A stretch of DNA of 38,241 bases. Origin: an uncultured Eubacterium sp. Its GTDB lineage: Bacteria; Bacillota; Clostridia; Lachnospirales; Lachnospiraceae. The stretch spans positions 1 through 38,241 of the forward strand of contig CANDMI010000033.1 in the NCBI GenBank assembly GCA_947385775.1. Reading direction: 5' to 3'. The notes beneath the pieces were generated by a model that saw only the letters and a list, made by a program, of their open reading frames with translations, made no database searches and had not been told where the DNA came from. Positions 14,733 to 23,204 of the stretch are shown here, in pieces. Both the position numbers and the translations under genes were made by a program. Numbering within the stretch: the first letter of the stretch is position 1; each line of letters starts with the position of its first letter.

Positions 14733-17700
14733 ATGGGAAATGTACGACGTGTTTATGCGGAAAAAAAGCCGGAGTTTGCAGTTGCGGCAAGGGCGCTGCG
14801 GCATGAGGCCAGACATTACCTTGGCATATCGGGCGTAACCGATGTGCGTGAATTGATCCGTTACGACGTTGAAAATATTTCGGACGAGGTGTTTGAAAAA
14901 GCAAAGATCACCGTTTTTTCAGAGCCGCCGGTGGATGATATTTATGAAGAAGCGTTTGACGCGGGAGGCGGCAGGGTGTTTTCCGTAGAGTTTTTGCCGG
15001 GGCAGTTTGACCAGCGGGCGGATTCCGCGGCCCAGTGCATTAAGCTGTTGAATTCCACGTCCGATCCGGTGATCCGTACGGCGGTGACCTATGTGGTTTC
15101 AGGGGATATAAGCGATCTGGAATTTGAAGCGATCAAAAAGCACTGCATCAACCCGGTGGATTCTAGGGAAAGCGGGATGGAAAAGCCGGATACGCTGCTG
15201 CAAAGCTTTAAGGAGCCGGACGACGTATTGATTTTTGACGGATTTACAGATAAGCCGCAAGAGGAGCTTTTCGAAGTTTACCAGTCTTTGAACCTTGCCA
15301 TGACATTCAAGGATTTCCTTCATATACAGAATTATTTTAAAAATGATGAAAAACGCGATCCGTCCATGACGGAGATTAGGGTGTTAGACACCTACTGGTC
15401 GGACCATTGCAGGCATACGACGTTTTTAACAGAGCTTACGGATGTCCGTTTTCAGGACGGATATTATAAAAAACCGATCGCGGATACGTATGAAAGCTAT
15501 ATGGATTCCTTTCATGAGCTTTATAAGGGCAGGGAGGATAAATATGTCTGCCTGATGGATCTGGCGCTGATGGCGATGAAGCGTCTGAAAAAGGAAGGGA
15601 AGCTGGCAGACCAGGAGGAATCGGATGAAATCAACGCCTGCTCCATCGTAGTCCCGGTGGAGGTGGACGGGGAAACGCAGGAGTGGCTTGTGAATTTTAA
15701 AAACGAAACCCACAACCATCCGACAGAAATCGAGCCGTTTGGCGGGGCGGCCACCTGCCTGGGCGGGGCAATCCGCGACCCGCTCTCTGGGCGCACCTAC
15801 GTATACCAGGCGATGCGCGTCACCGGGGCGGCTGACCCGACGCTTCCTGCGGGGCAGACAATGGAAGGGAAGCTGCCGCAAAAAAACCTGACGCGCACCG
15901 CGGCGAAAGGATATTCTTCTTACGGAAATCAGATCGGGCTTGCCACCGGATATGTAAAAGAGGTTTACCATCCAGATTACGTAGCAAAGCGTATGGAAAT
16001 CGGGGCGGTGATCGGCGCGGCGCCAAGGAAGGCGGTGCAGCGGCTAAATTCTGACCCTGGGGATGTGATTGTGCTTTTGGGCGGACGCACTGGGCGTGAC
16101 GGCTGCGGCGGCGCGACCGGCTCTTCCAAGGCGCACACAACGGATTCCATTGACGAATGCGGCGCGGAGGTGCAAAAAGGAAACGCCCCGACGGAGCGGA
16201 AACTACAAAGGCTGTTCCGCAGGCCGGAGGTGTCGCATATAATTAAAAAATGCAACGACTTTGGAGCCGGGGGCGTTTCGGTTGCGATCGGGGAGTTGGC
16301 GGACGGGCTTCGGGTGGATTTGGATTCGGTGCCGAAAAAATACGCGGGATTAGACGGTACGGAAATCGCGATCTCAGAATCCCAGGAACGGATGGCGTGC
16401 GTTATCGCGCCGAAGGATGTGGAGCGGTTTTTGGCCTATGCAAAGGAAGAAAACTTAGAAGCGGTGCCGACCGCGGTTGTTACAAAAGAGCCGCGGCTTG
16501 TATTGGTATGGAGGGGGAAAGAGATTGTTAATATTTCCCGTGAATTTTTAAATACAAACGGGGCGCATCAGGAGGCTTCGGTTGAGGCGCTGCTTCCATC
16601 GGATGGTGCGGACAGTTTTTTCCGGAATTTAGAGCTTTCCGCCGTGGAAAAGGATTTAGACTGCGGCGACGTAAAGAAAGCCTGGTTAGACACCCTTTCG
16701 GATCTGAACGTATGCTCGCAAAAGGGGCTTGTGGAAATGTTTGATTCATCCATTGGGGCGGGAAGCGTATGGATGCCGTACGGTGGACGCTACCAGCTTA
16801 CGGAGACCCAGGCGATGGTGGGCAAGCTTCCGGTACTGGAAGGCAGGACGGATACGGTGACGCTGATGGCTTACGGGTTTGACCCGTATTTATCCAGCTG
16901 GTCGCCTTACCATGGGGCGGTGTACGCGGTACTGGAATCGCTGTCACGGATTGTGGCGGCAGGCGGCGACTGCGGCAAGGTGCGTTTTACGTTCCAGGAA
17001 TATTTTGGCAGGATGAATGAGCGCCCGTCCCGCTGGAGTCAGCCATTTACCGCGCTGCTTGGGGCTTATGCCGCGCAGATTGGCTTCGGGCTTCCTTCCA
17101 TTGGCGGAAAGGATTCCATGTCCGGGACGTTTAATGAGATTGACGTGCCGCCGACGCTTGTATCCTTTGCCGTGGACACCGGAAAACAGCAGGATATCAT
17201 TACGCCGGAGTTTAAGCAGGCGGGAAACCGGATTGTGCTTTTTACGATTGAAAAGGACGAATACGACCTGCCGGTTTACGAAAAGGTATTGGAATTGTAT
17301 CAGGAGGTTCAAAGGCAGATACAAAGCGGGGCGTTAATTTCCGCATACGCGCTGGATGGCAAGGGCATTGCCCCGGCGGTGAGCAAAATGGCGTTTGGAA
17401 ATAAGCTTGGCGTAGAATTATATACGGACGCGGTTTCAAAGCTTTCTGATAGGTTCAAAATTTCCGGGCCTTCCACAAAAGCGTTGTTTGCGCCTGGGTT
17501 TGGCTGTCTCGTTGCGGAAGCGGCGGCAGGGCAGGAAGAGAAGGTTGTACAGGCCATAAACGCTGCCGGATTGGCCGGGCATTGCGCGGTGATCGGTGAA
17601 GTGACGCAAAAGCAGGCGTTTGTCTATGGCGACGTGAGCATTCCATTGGAAGAAGCGCTGGGAGCCTGGACGCGGACTTTGGATAAGGTATTTCCGGCGG

Positions 17701-18581
17701 CAGCGGCAGATTTAGGCGCAAAGGAAATAAACACCGGTGTTTATAAGGCGGATACGGTTTATGTGTGCAGGAAAAAGGCGGCAAAACCGACGGTATTTAT
17801 CCCGGTATTTCCAGGCACGAACTGTGAGTACGATTCGGCGGCGGCATTTCGGCGCGCTGGGGCGGATGTGAGCGTAAAAGTATTTCAGAATTTAAATGCA
17901 AAGGATATCCGGGATTCGGTTGAGGAATTTGTAAAATCCATCGAGCAGGCCCAGATATTAATGTTCCCGGGGGGATTTTCCGCGGGGGATGAGCCGGAGG
18001 GCTCGGCGAAGTTTTTTGCAAACGCATTCCGCAATGAAAAGATAAAGGATGCGGTTATGCGGCTTTTAAATGAGCGGGACGGGCTTGCCCTTGGCATTTG
18101 CAACGGGTTCCAGGCGCTTGTAAAGCTTGGGCTTGTGCCTTATGGGGAGATCATCGAGCAAAAGCCGGATTCCCCAACCCTTACGTACAATACGATCGGA
18201 CGGCATATTTCAAGGATGGTCTATACGAAAGTGGTGTCCAATAAAAGTCCGTGGCTTGCAAAGGCTGAGCTTGGGAAAACGTATGTGATTCCTGCATCCC
18301 ACGGTGAAGGGCGTTTTGTGGCGGATCAAAACTGGCTGGATAAGCTGTTTGCAAACGGCCAGGTGGCGACGCAATACGTAGACGATACGGGGGCGCCGAC
18401 GATGGATGGGGAATGGAACGTGAACGGTTCTTATATGTCCATCGAAGGGATCACAAGCCCGGACGGGCGCGTATTTGGCAAAATGGCGCATTCCGAGCGG
18501 CGTGGAGAGTCGGTTGCCATAAATATTTACGGCGAGCAGGATATGAAGATATTTGAGTCGGGGGTTGCGTATTTTCAGTAG
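14733..18581 (+). CDS. purL: Phosphoribosylformylglycinamidine synthase, single-chain form
   Basis: This 1282-residue enzyme carries out the fourth step of purine synthesis, turning FGAR into FGAM with ATP and glutamine. It is the large single-chain type with synthase and glutaminase parts together. Synthase blocks include DTYWSDHCRHTTF, FKNETHNHPTEIEPFGGA and SIGGKDSMSGTF. The C-terminal amidotransferase begins at VFIPVFPGTNCEYD, with the nucleophile Cys1123 in LGICNGFQ and a catalytic His in ASHGEGRF. I chose ATG 14733, 8 nt after GGAGG. No other early pur genes are nearby, so it is a lone locus. Confidence 0.95.
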   Translation: MGNVRRVYAEKKPEFAVAARALRHEARHYLGISGVTDVRELIRYDVENISDEVFEKAKITVFSEPPVDDIYEEAFDAGGGRVFSVEFLPGQFDQRADSAAQCIKLLNSTSDPVIRTAVTYVVSGDISDLEFEAIKKHCINPVDSRESGMEKPDTLLQSFKEPDDVLIFDGFTDKPQEELFEVYQSLNLAMTFKDFLHIQNYFKNDEKRDPSMTEIRVLDTYWSDHCRHTTFLTELTDVRFQDGYYKKPIADTYESYMDSFHELYKGREDKYVCLMDLALMAMKRLKKEGKLADQEESDEINACSIVVPVEVDGETQEWLVNFKNETHNHPTEIEPFGGAATCLGGAIRDPLSGRTYVYQAMRVTGAADPTLPAGQTMEGKLPQKNLTRTAAKGYSSYGNQIGLATGYVKEVYHPDYVAKRMEIGAVIGAAPRKAVQRLNSDPGDVIVLLGGRTGRDGCGGATGSSKAHTTDSIDECGAEVQKGNAPTERKLQRLFRRPEVSHIIKKCNDFGAGGVSVAIGELADGLRVDLDSVPKKYAGLDGTEIAISESQERMACVIAPKDVERFLAYAKEENLEAVPTAVVTKEPRLVLVWRGKEIVNISREFLNTNGAHQEASVEALLPSDGADSFFRNLELSAVEKDLDCGDVKKAWLDTLSDLNVCSQKGLVEMFDSSIGAGSVWMPYGGRYQLTETQAMVGKLPVLEGRTDTVTLMAYGFDPYLSSWSPYHGAVYAVLESLSRIVAAGGDCGKVRFTFQEYFGRMNERPSRWSQPFTALLGAYAAQIGFGLPSIGGKDSMSGTFNEIDVPPTLVSFAVDTGKQQDIITPEFKQAGNRIVLFTIEKDEYDLPVYEKVLELYQEVQRQIQSGALISAYALDGKGIAPAVSKMAFGNKLGVELYTDAVSKLSDRFKISGPSTKALFAPGFGCLVAEAAAGQEEKVVQAINAAGLAGHCAVIGEVTQKQAFVYGDVSIPLEEALGAWTRTLDKVFPAAAADLGAKEINTGVYKADTVYVCRKKAAKPTVFIPVFPGTNCEYDSAAAFRRAGADVSVKVFQNLNAKDIRDSVEEFVKSIEQAQILMFPGGFSAGDEPEGSAKFFANAFRNEKIKDAVMRLLNERDGLALGICNGFQALVKLGLVPYGEIIEQKPDSPTLTYNTIGRHISRMVYTKVVSNKSPWLAKAELGKTYVIPASHGEGRFVADQNWLDKLFANGQVATQYVDDTGAPTMDGEWNVNGSYMSIEGITSPDGRVFGKMAHSERRGESVAINIYGEQDMKIFESGVAYFQ

Positions 18582-18617
18582 GATGCGTATCGGTTATTGA
18601 TGAAAGCAGGTGGTTGT

Positions 18618-18746
18618 ATGACAGGCAGGGAAATAGTGAACCTCATCCGTATATTACGTGAAAAAGGCTTAGAAAGCGATGAAATATTAAAAATCATAGA
18701 ATATGTTGAAACACATGAACCGCGTGAAGATCATGAAATAAAGTAG
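18618..18746 (+). CDS. Small helical protein, 42 residues, unknown function
   Basis: A short gene begins MTGREIVNLIRILREKGLES 36 bp after purL. It has an AGGTGG ribosome binding site 5 nt before the ATG and predicts two short amphipathic helices (about 3-16 and 20-31) with an acidic tail. I recall similar short proteins in Lachnospiraceae but know no function. It may be cotranscribed with purL; a long inverted repeat follows it. Confidence 0.6.
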   Translation: MTGREIVNLIRILREKGLESDEILKIIEYVETHEPREDHEIK

Positions 18747-18773
18747 TAATATCCAGAAGTAAAAAATAGAGCC

Positions 18774-18835
18774 ACATTGCAGAAATAATGGTGAATATAT
18801 AGCGGATGCTGTATTAAACGTTATTTCTGCAATGT
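18774..18835 (+). repeat. Perfect 15-bp inverted repeat, large hairpin
   Basis: Positions 18774-18788 are perfectly complementary to 18821-18835, and the stem can extend by a wobble and one more pair, around a loop of about 28 nt. A T-rich stretch, not directly adjoining the stem, follows at about 18846. It may end the purL transcript or be the relic of a small inverted-repeat element. Confidence 0.6.
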
Positions 18836-18900
18836 TATATTTAATCTTTTTATTAATGAACAATGGTTTGTAGACTTATGCCATAAGGAGTGCAACGCAA

Positions 18901-20196
18901 ATGAAAACAGTGATTATGGCCGGAGGAAAAGGGACGCGTCTTGCGGATATTTTATCGGATGCGGGAGGAATACCAAAGCCAATGGTAAAAATAGAAGGAA
19001 AACCCATATTAGAGCGCGAGATCGAATGCTTAAAAAAGCAGGGGTTTACGGATATTATCCTAACGGTCGGTTATCTGGGGCAGGCCATCCGGGAGTATTT
19101 TGGCGATGGCGGCGCGTTTGGCGTGCATATTTCGTATTTTCAGGAAACAGAGCCGTTAGGCAATGCCGGGGCGTTGTTTCGGATGAAGGACAGCCTGACG
19201 GAGGATTTTTTGCTCTTGAACGCGGATGTGCTGTTTGACGTGGATTTTAACCGGTTTGTGCGGTTTCATAAGGAGCATGGTGCTTTGGCCACGCTTTTTA
19301 CCCATCCAAACAGCCACCCGTATGACAGCGGGCTGATCATTTCAGATGAACAGGGCGCTGTGGCCCGGTGGCTTGCAAAGGAGGATGAACGCCCGCTTTA
19401 TTACAAAAACCGCGTCAACGCCGGGCTGCATGTGTTATCTCCAAAGCTTTTAAACCAGGAAATTTTCACTCCAAAAATCGACCTTGACAGACAGCTTTTA
19501 AAGCCGCTTGCAGGCACAGGCCGGATGTTTTGCTACGACAGCCCGGAATATGTCAAGGATATGGGAACGCCGGAGCGTTACCAGGCGGTGTGCAGGGATT
19601 TTAAGGACGGGCTTGTGACGGCAAAAAACCTCCATAACAGGCAAAAAGCAGTCTTTTTAGACCGGGATGGGACAATCAACCGCCATGTTGGGTTCCTTAC
19701 GGATATCGATGCCTTTGAATTGCTGCCTGGGGTTGCAAAAGCGGTAAACCAGTTTCATGCGCTTGGGTATCTGGTCATCGTTGTGACCAACCAGCCTGTG
19801 GTTGCCCGGGGCGAGGTGACGTTTCGGGAATTGGATGAAATTCACAATAAAATGGAAACGCTGCTTGGGCTGGAAGGGGCTTATATAGACGGCCTGTACT
19901 TTTGCCCGCACCATCCGCATGGTGGATTCGAAGGGGAAGTGGCGGAGCTGAAAATAGACTGCGGGTGTCGAAAGCCAAAGCCTGGGATGCTGCTCAAAGC
20001 CGCGTCGGATTTTCATATTGATTTAAGCGCATCCTGGATGGCAGGCGACAGCCGGGCGGATATCGAGGCTGGACGGGCGGCAGGGTGCCGGACGGTTTTG
20101 GTAGGAGGGACGGGGCAAGATTACGGACAGGATTTTGCGTTTGCATCGTTGGAGGAATTTTCGGCGACGATTGGAAGATTGTGTAAAATCGGTTAG
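18901..20196 (+). CDS. Sugar nucleotidyltransferase fused to D,D-heptose bisphosphate phosphatase (HddC-GmhB-like)
   Basis: This 431-residue two-domain enzyme starts with a nucleotidyltransferase (about 1-235) showing MAGGKGTRL, the lysine in GGIPKPMVKI, and LLLNADVLFDVDF. The C-terminal part (about 250-431) is a HAD-family GmhB-like phosphatase with LDRDGTIN (Asp254, Asp256), VVTNQPVVARG, the zinc-site residues CPHHPHGG and CGCRKPKPGML, and GDSRADIEAGRAAG. GmhB removes a phosphate from heptose 1,7-bisphosphate and HddC-like domains charge heptose-1-phosphate, so the fusion would join two linked steps. The exact nucleotide (GDP or ADP) is unclear. No gmhA or heptose kinase is in the window. 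AAGGAG precedes the ATG. Confidence 0.8.
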   Translation: MKTVIMAGGKGTRLADILSDAGGIPKPMVKIEGKPILEREIECLKKQGFTDIILTVGYLGQAIREYFGDGGAFGVHISYFQETEPLGNAGALFRMKDSLTEDFLLLNADVLFDVDFNRFVRFHKEHGALATLFTHPNSHPYDSGLIISDEQGAVARWLAKEDERPLYYKNRVNAGLHVLSPKLLNQEIFTPKIDLDRQLLKPLAGTGRMFCYDSPEYVKDMGTPERYQAVCRDFKDGLVTAKNLHNRQKAVFLDRDGTINRHVGFLTDIDAFELLPGVAKAVNQFHALGYLVIVVTNQPVVARGEVTFRELDEIHNKMETLLGLEGAYIDGLYFCPHHPHGGFEGEVAELKIDCGCRKPKPGMLLKAASDFHIDLSASWMAGDSRADIEAGRAAGCRTVLVGGTGQDYGQDFAFASLEEFSATIGRLCKIG

Positions 20197-20233
20197 AAAA
20201 ATGTAAGTCTTTTTCAGAAAAAAGGAGTGCGCC

Positions 20234-21556
20234 ATGGAGCAGTTAAGCCTGTTTGATGATCGACAAACCATGTCCCCGCTTGCAAGCCGTCTTAGGCCGG
20301 ATACGTTAGAGGGTTATGTGGGCCAGAAGCATTTGCTTGGAAAAGGGAAGCTTTTGCGGCGTTTAATCGAAGAGGACCAGGTTTCCTCCATGATTTTTTG
20401 GGGGCCGCCGGGAGTTGGAAAGACGACGCTTGCGCGTATCATCGCGGTTATGACCAAAGCGGAATTTGTAGAATTCAGCGCCGTTTCAAGCGGCATCAAA
20501 GAGATTAAAGAGATGATGGCACAGGCAGAGCAGAGCCGGAAAATGGGAGTCCGCACGCTGCTGTTTGCAGATGAGATCCATCGTTTTAATAAGGCGCAGC
20601 AGGATGCGTTTCTTCCTTTTGTAGAAAAGGGGAGCATCATCTTAATCGGGGCTACGACGGAAAATCCATCTTTTGAGCTAAATTCCGCGCTTTTATCCCG
20701 TTGCAAGGTATTTATTTTAAAAGCGCTGGAGGAAGGCGAGTTAAAAGAGCTGCTGGAGCGCGCGTTAAAAAGCGAAAGCGGGCTGGGAAGGATGCGTATT
20801 CAAATCGAAGACCGTCTTTTATCCGCGATTGCGCGGTTTGCAAACGGGGATGCCAGAACGGCGCTCAATACATTGGAGATGGCGGCGTTTAATGGAAAGA
20901 TGAATGAGGATGGAGCATTATGCGTGGACGATGAGACGCTGGCGCAATGCATGAACCGACGTTCCTTATTGTATGATAAAAATGGGGAGGAGCATTACAA
21001 CCTGATTTCCGCCCTGCATAAATCCATGCGAAACAGCGACCCGGACGCGGCGGTTTACTGGATGTGCCGGATGTTGGACGGAGGGGAGGAGCCTTTATAT
21101 ATCGCAAGAAGGCTTGTGAGGTTTGCAAGTGAGGATATCGGGATGGCGGATTCCGGCGCCTTGCAGGTGGCGGTGGCGGCTTATCAGGCATGTCATTTTT
21201 TAGGGATGCCGGAATGCGACGTGCATTTGACCCATGCGGTTGTCTACCTTTCGATGGCGCCAAAATCCAACGCGCTCTACCAGGCGGTGGATGCTTGTAA
21301 AACGGACATCCGAAACCTTCCGGCGGAGCCTGTCCCGTTGCATATTTGCAACGCGCCGACAGAGCTTATGAAAGACCTGGATTACGGAAAAGGGTATATT
21401 TACGCCCATGATACGAAAGAAAAGCTTACGAGTATGCAATGCCTGCCAGATTCGCTTGCAGGAAAGCGTTATTACCAGCCTACTCTGCAGGGACAGGAAA
21501 AACAGACAAAAGCCCGTCTGGAGGAAATTTTAAAATGGAAGCGGGAAAATAGCTAA
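20234..21556 (+). CDS. rarA: Replication-associated recombination protein RarA (MgsA)
   Basis: This 440-residue AAA+ ATPase of the clamp-loader-like RarA/MgsA/WRNIP1 family acts at stalled replication forks. It has the family start SPLASRLRPDTLEGYVGQKH, Walker A GPPGVGKTT (about 58-66), Walker B LLFADEIHRFNKAQQD, sensor 1 GATTENPSFELNSALLSR, and the C-terminal tetramerisation region ending in YYQPTLQGQE. The length is normal. AAAGGAG lies ahead of the ATG. It follows the heptose gene by 37 bp and may be cotranscribed. A two-way terminator follows. Confidence 0.95.
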   Translation: MEQLSLFDDRQTMSPLASRLRPDTLEGYVGQKHLLGKGKLLRRLIEEDQVSSMIFWGPPGVGKTTLARIIAVMTKAEFVEFSAVSSGIKEIKEMMAQAEQSRKMGVRTLLFADEIHRFNKAQQDAFLPFVEKGSIILIGATTENPSFELNSALLSRCKVFILKALEEGELKELLERALKSESGLGRMRIQIEDRLLSAIARFANGDARTALNTLEMAAFNGKMNEDGALCVDDETLAQCMNRRSLLYDKNGEEHYNLISALHKSMRNSDPDAAVYWMCRMLDGGEEPLYIARRLVRFASEDIGMADSGALQVAVAAYQACHFLGMPECDVHLTHAVVYLSMAPKSNALYQAVDACKTDIRNLPAEPVPLHICNAPTELMKDLDYGKGYIYAHDTKEKLTSMQCLPDSLAGKRYYQPTLQGQEKQTKARLEEILKWKRENS

Positions 21557-21561
21557 AGGCG

Positions 21562-21618
21562 GCGCCGTTCCCCTTACCAGGCAGGATTTTGGCAAGGGGA
21601 AAGCGATGCCGTTTTTTT
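21562..21618. terminator. Terminator between rarA and the convergent 54-residue gene
   Basis: TTCCCCTT (21568-21575) pairs with AAGGGGAA (21594-21601). Flanking GC-rich bases extend the stem imperfectly, and seven T residues follow on the plus strand. It lies between two convergent genes. Confidence 0.65.
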
Positions 21619-21623
21619 GAAAT

Positions 21624-21788
21624 TTACGGCGACTGCCTGCCGCAGTTTTCCTGTCGCACAAGGATGGATTCTAACATTTCGCCCAGAGTGCGCAGGTCGG
21701 CGGAGAGGATTTCCAATTCGGCTTCCTTCAGGCAGTCGCCAAGCATACAGGCGATGGACGATAAGTAATATAGATTACAGCATGACAT
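21624..21788 (-). CDS. Small DUF6774-like protein, 54 residues
   Basis: This minus-strand frame begins MSCCNLYYLSSIACMLGDC and continues through CLKEAELEILSADLRTLGEMLE to a Cys-containing tail. The cysteine-rich start, two hydrophobic helices and the layout x-LSADLRTLGEMLE-x resemble DUF6774 proteins of Lachnospiraceae, whose function is unknown. An AAGGA lies about 12 nt before the ATG, a little far. Codon use favours this strand over the 78-codon plus-strand frame covering the same bases, which has a basic, low-sense composition. Confidence 0.6.
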   Translation of the reverse strand: MSCCNLYYLSSIACMLGDCLKEAELEILSADLRTLGEMLESILVRQENCGRQSP

Positions 21789-21849
21789 CATTTATCGATT
21801 CCTTTTTGATCAGTATATGCAAAATGTATGGGGCTGTGCTGGAATCCTT

Positions 21850-22503
21850 TTAAACCAGCCGCCAGCTTCCGTCTGGAAAGTGGGTCAAACAGCCGGTTTC
21901 TTCCGACAGGATGTTTCCCGCATAGTCTTTGATGATCAGCTTGTCATAATATTTATAATGATCTGTGATCACATCATTTTCCACGCCTTCTTCGATCCAC
22001 GCGCTGAAATATAAGCGGTCGTCTTCTATATGGATCAGCGATTCATTTGGCGCCTGCGGGCATTCAAATGGTTTTGGGTAATAGCAGCGCAATTTTTTGC
22101 TGCTTTGGCTGATAATATGTACGGGCGTTCCCATGACCATTAGGTTGTACAGGTCAAACTGGTCAAGGCTTTGCATAAAAACAGGGTTTGGCGCTTTTCC
22201 TGGAAGATACTGATATAATGTCAGCAGGTTTTTGTGAAAGTCGCCCCGCAGGAAATAGATAAATTCATCGCAAAATATCGGGTGGCCATAAAGCACGTTT
22301 CGTTCTTTGGAAAACGGGAAATATTTTGTCCCTGTTTCCAGATCAAAAAAATGTATCACAGAGCCCTGGTAACCTCCGTTTTCCAACCAGCCTGGGATGT
22401 CATAAAAGTCTTCTGTATCGCTTTGTCCAAAATAGTAACGGGATTGTCCTGGGATTAAATCCAGGTAGATGCCGTCTGTTTGCGCGCATTTTTTTATTTC
22501 CAT
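21850..22503 (-). CDS. Uncharacterised 217-residue protein
   Basis: I do not recognise a family. The protein is rich in aromatic residues and short beta-type stretches (LDLIPGQSRYYFG, VIHFFDLETGTKYFPF, FIYFLRGDFHKNLLTLYQYL, DDRLYFSAWI), suggesting a small beta-propeller-like or sandwich fold. There is no signal peptide or membrane helix, so it is probably cytoplasmic. The ATG has AGGAGG 9 nt upstream. It is divergent from the BlaI/M56 pair and convergent with nothing, so it is a single-gene unit. No catalytic motif is visible. Confidence 0.75.
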   Translation of the reverse strand: MEIKKCAQTDGIYLDLIPGQSRYYFGQSDTEDFYDIPGWLENGGYQGSVIHFFDLETGTKYFPFSKERNVLYGHPIFCDEFIYFLRGDFHKNLLTLYQYLPGKAPNPVFMQSLDQFDLYNLMVMGTPVHIISQSSKKLRCYYPKPFECPQAPNESLIHIEDDRLYFSAWIEEGVENDVITDHYKYYDKLIIKDYAGNILSEETGCLTHFPDGSWRLV

Positions 22504-22699
22504 TTTATAGAGCCTCCTGTCTTTTGTGTATTTTCTGTTATCTGAAATGATAAGATTTTACGGTTCAGCTGTTTTTCATTATATTATTTTGAAATTGCAT
22601 TTTCAAGCGTAACATATTTGGAGATAGTCGGACGCTTGGAGAGGGGAGTTGCCCGGCCTGTCTGGGGACATTCCAGTTTTGCACAGTTACAATATCTTA

Positions 22700-22729
22700 T
22701 TGACAAATGGACTTCAAGATGTTATCCTA
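22700..22729 (+). promoter_or_regulatory. Promoter of the blaI-like/M56 operon
   Basis: TTGACA (22700-22705) with TATCCT (22724-22729) at an 18-bp spacer lies 95 bp before the repressor start. Repeated TTATC(C)TAA units follow at 22722-22757 and may form the repressor operator, although no clean BlaI-type TACA-TGTA palindrome is seen. Confidence 0.45.
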
Positions 22730-22823
22730 AACTTAGCCTACATATTGTTATCTAAAAAATACCCGCAGGCATTATCAATCAAAAACATTTTGCCCGCGGA
22801 AAAAAGAAAGGAGGTATCCGACA

Positions 22824-23204
22824 ATGATTCCAAAGGTTTCGGATTCGGAACTGGAGATTTTAAAAATCATCTGGGCAAACGGGGGGAGCGCGCTGTATGC
22901 TAAGATTATGGGGGAGCTTTTAAAAACGGGGCGCGCCTGGCAGAAAAATACTGTGATCACGCTCTTATCCAGGCTGGCGGAAAAGGGAATGGTAAAGGCC
23001 AAAAAGATCGGGCGGCGCAACGAGTATACCGCCATCGTATCAGAAAAAGACTATCAGGCCGCACAGACCCAGACCCTAGTAAACAAGCTGTATGAGGGAA
23101 GCGCAAAAGGGCTTGTGGCGACATTGATCCAAAGGGATATGATCTCGCCCGGGGACTATGAGGAACTGAAAAGGTTTTGGGAAAGCGGGGCAAAGGAAGA
23201 ATGA
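22824..23204 (+). CDS. BlaI/MecI-family repressor
   Basis: This 126-residue protein is a BlaI/MecI/CopY winged-helix repressor. It opens with the family phrase VSDSELEILKIIWANGG and has the recognition helix WQKNTVITLLSRLAEKGMV (about 41-59), a wing (RRNEYTAIVS) and a C-terminal dimerisation helix. Repressors of this group are inactivated by cleavage after a membrane M56 peptidase senses a signal. Here the peptidase gene overlaps it by 4 bp (ATGA). AAAGGAGG lies 8 nt before the ATG. No beta-lactamase is nearby. Confidence 0.9.
   Translation: MIPKVSDSELEILKIIWANGGSALYAKIMGELLKTGRAWQKNTVITLLSRLAEKGMVKAKKIGRRNEYTAIVSEKDYQAAQTQTLVNKLYEGSAKGLVATLIQRDMISPGDYEELKRFWESGAKEE

Noticed and set aside
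21617-21853. 78-codon plus-strand frame after rarA
   Set aside because: Basic, low-sense composition and no ribosome binding site; the opposite strand carries a protein-like 54-residue gene.
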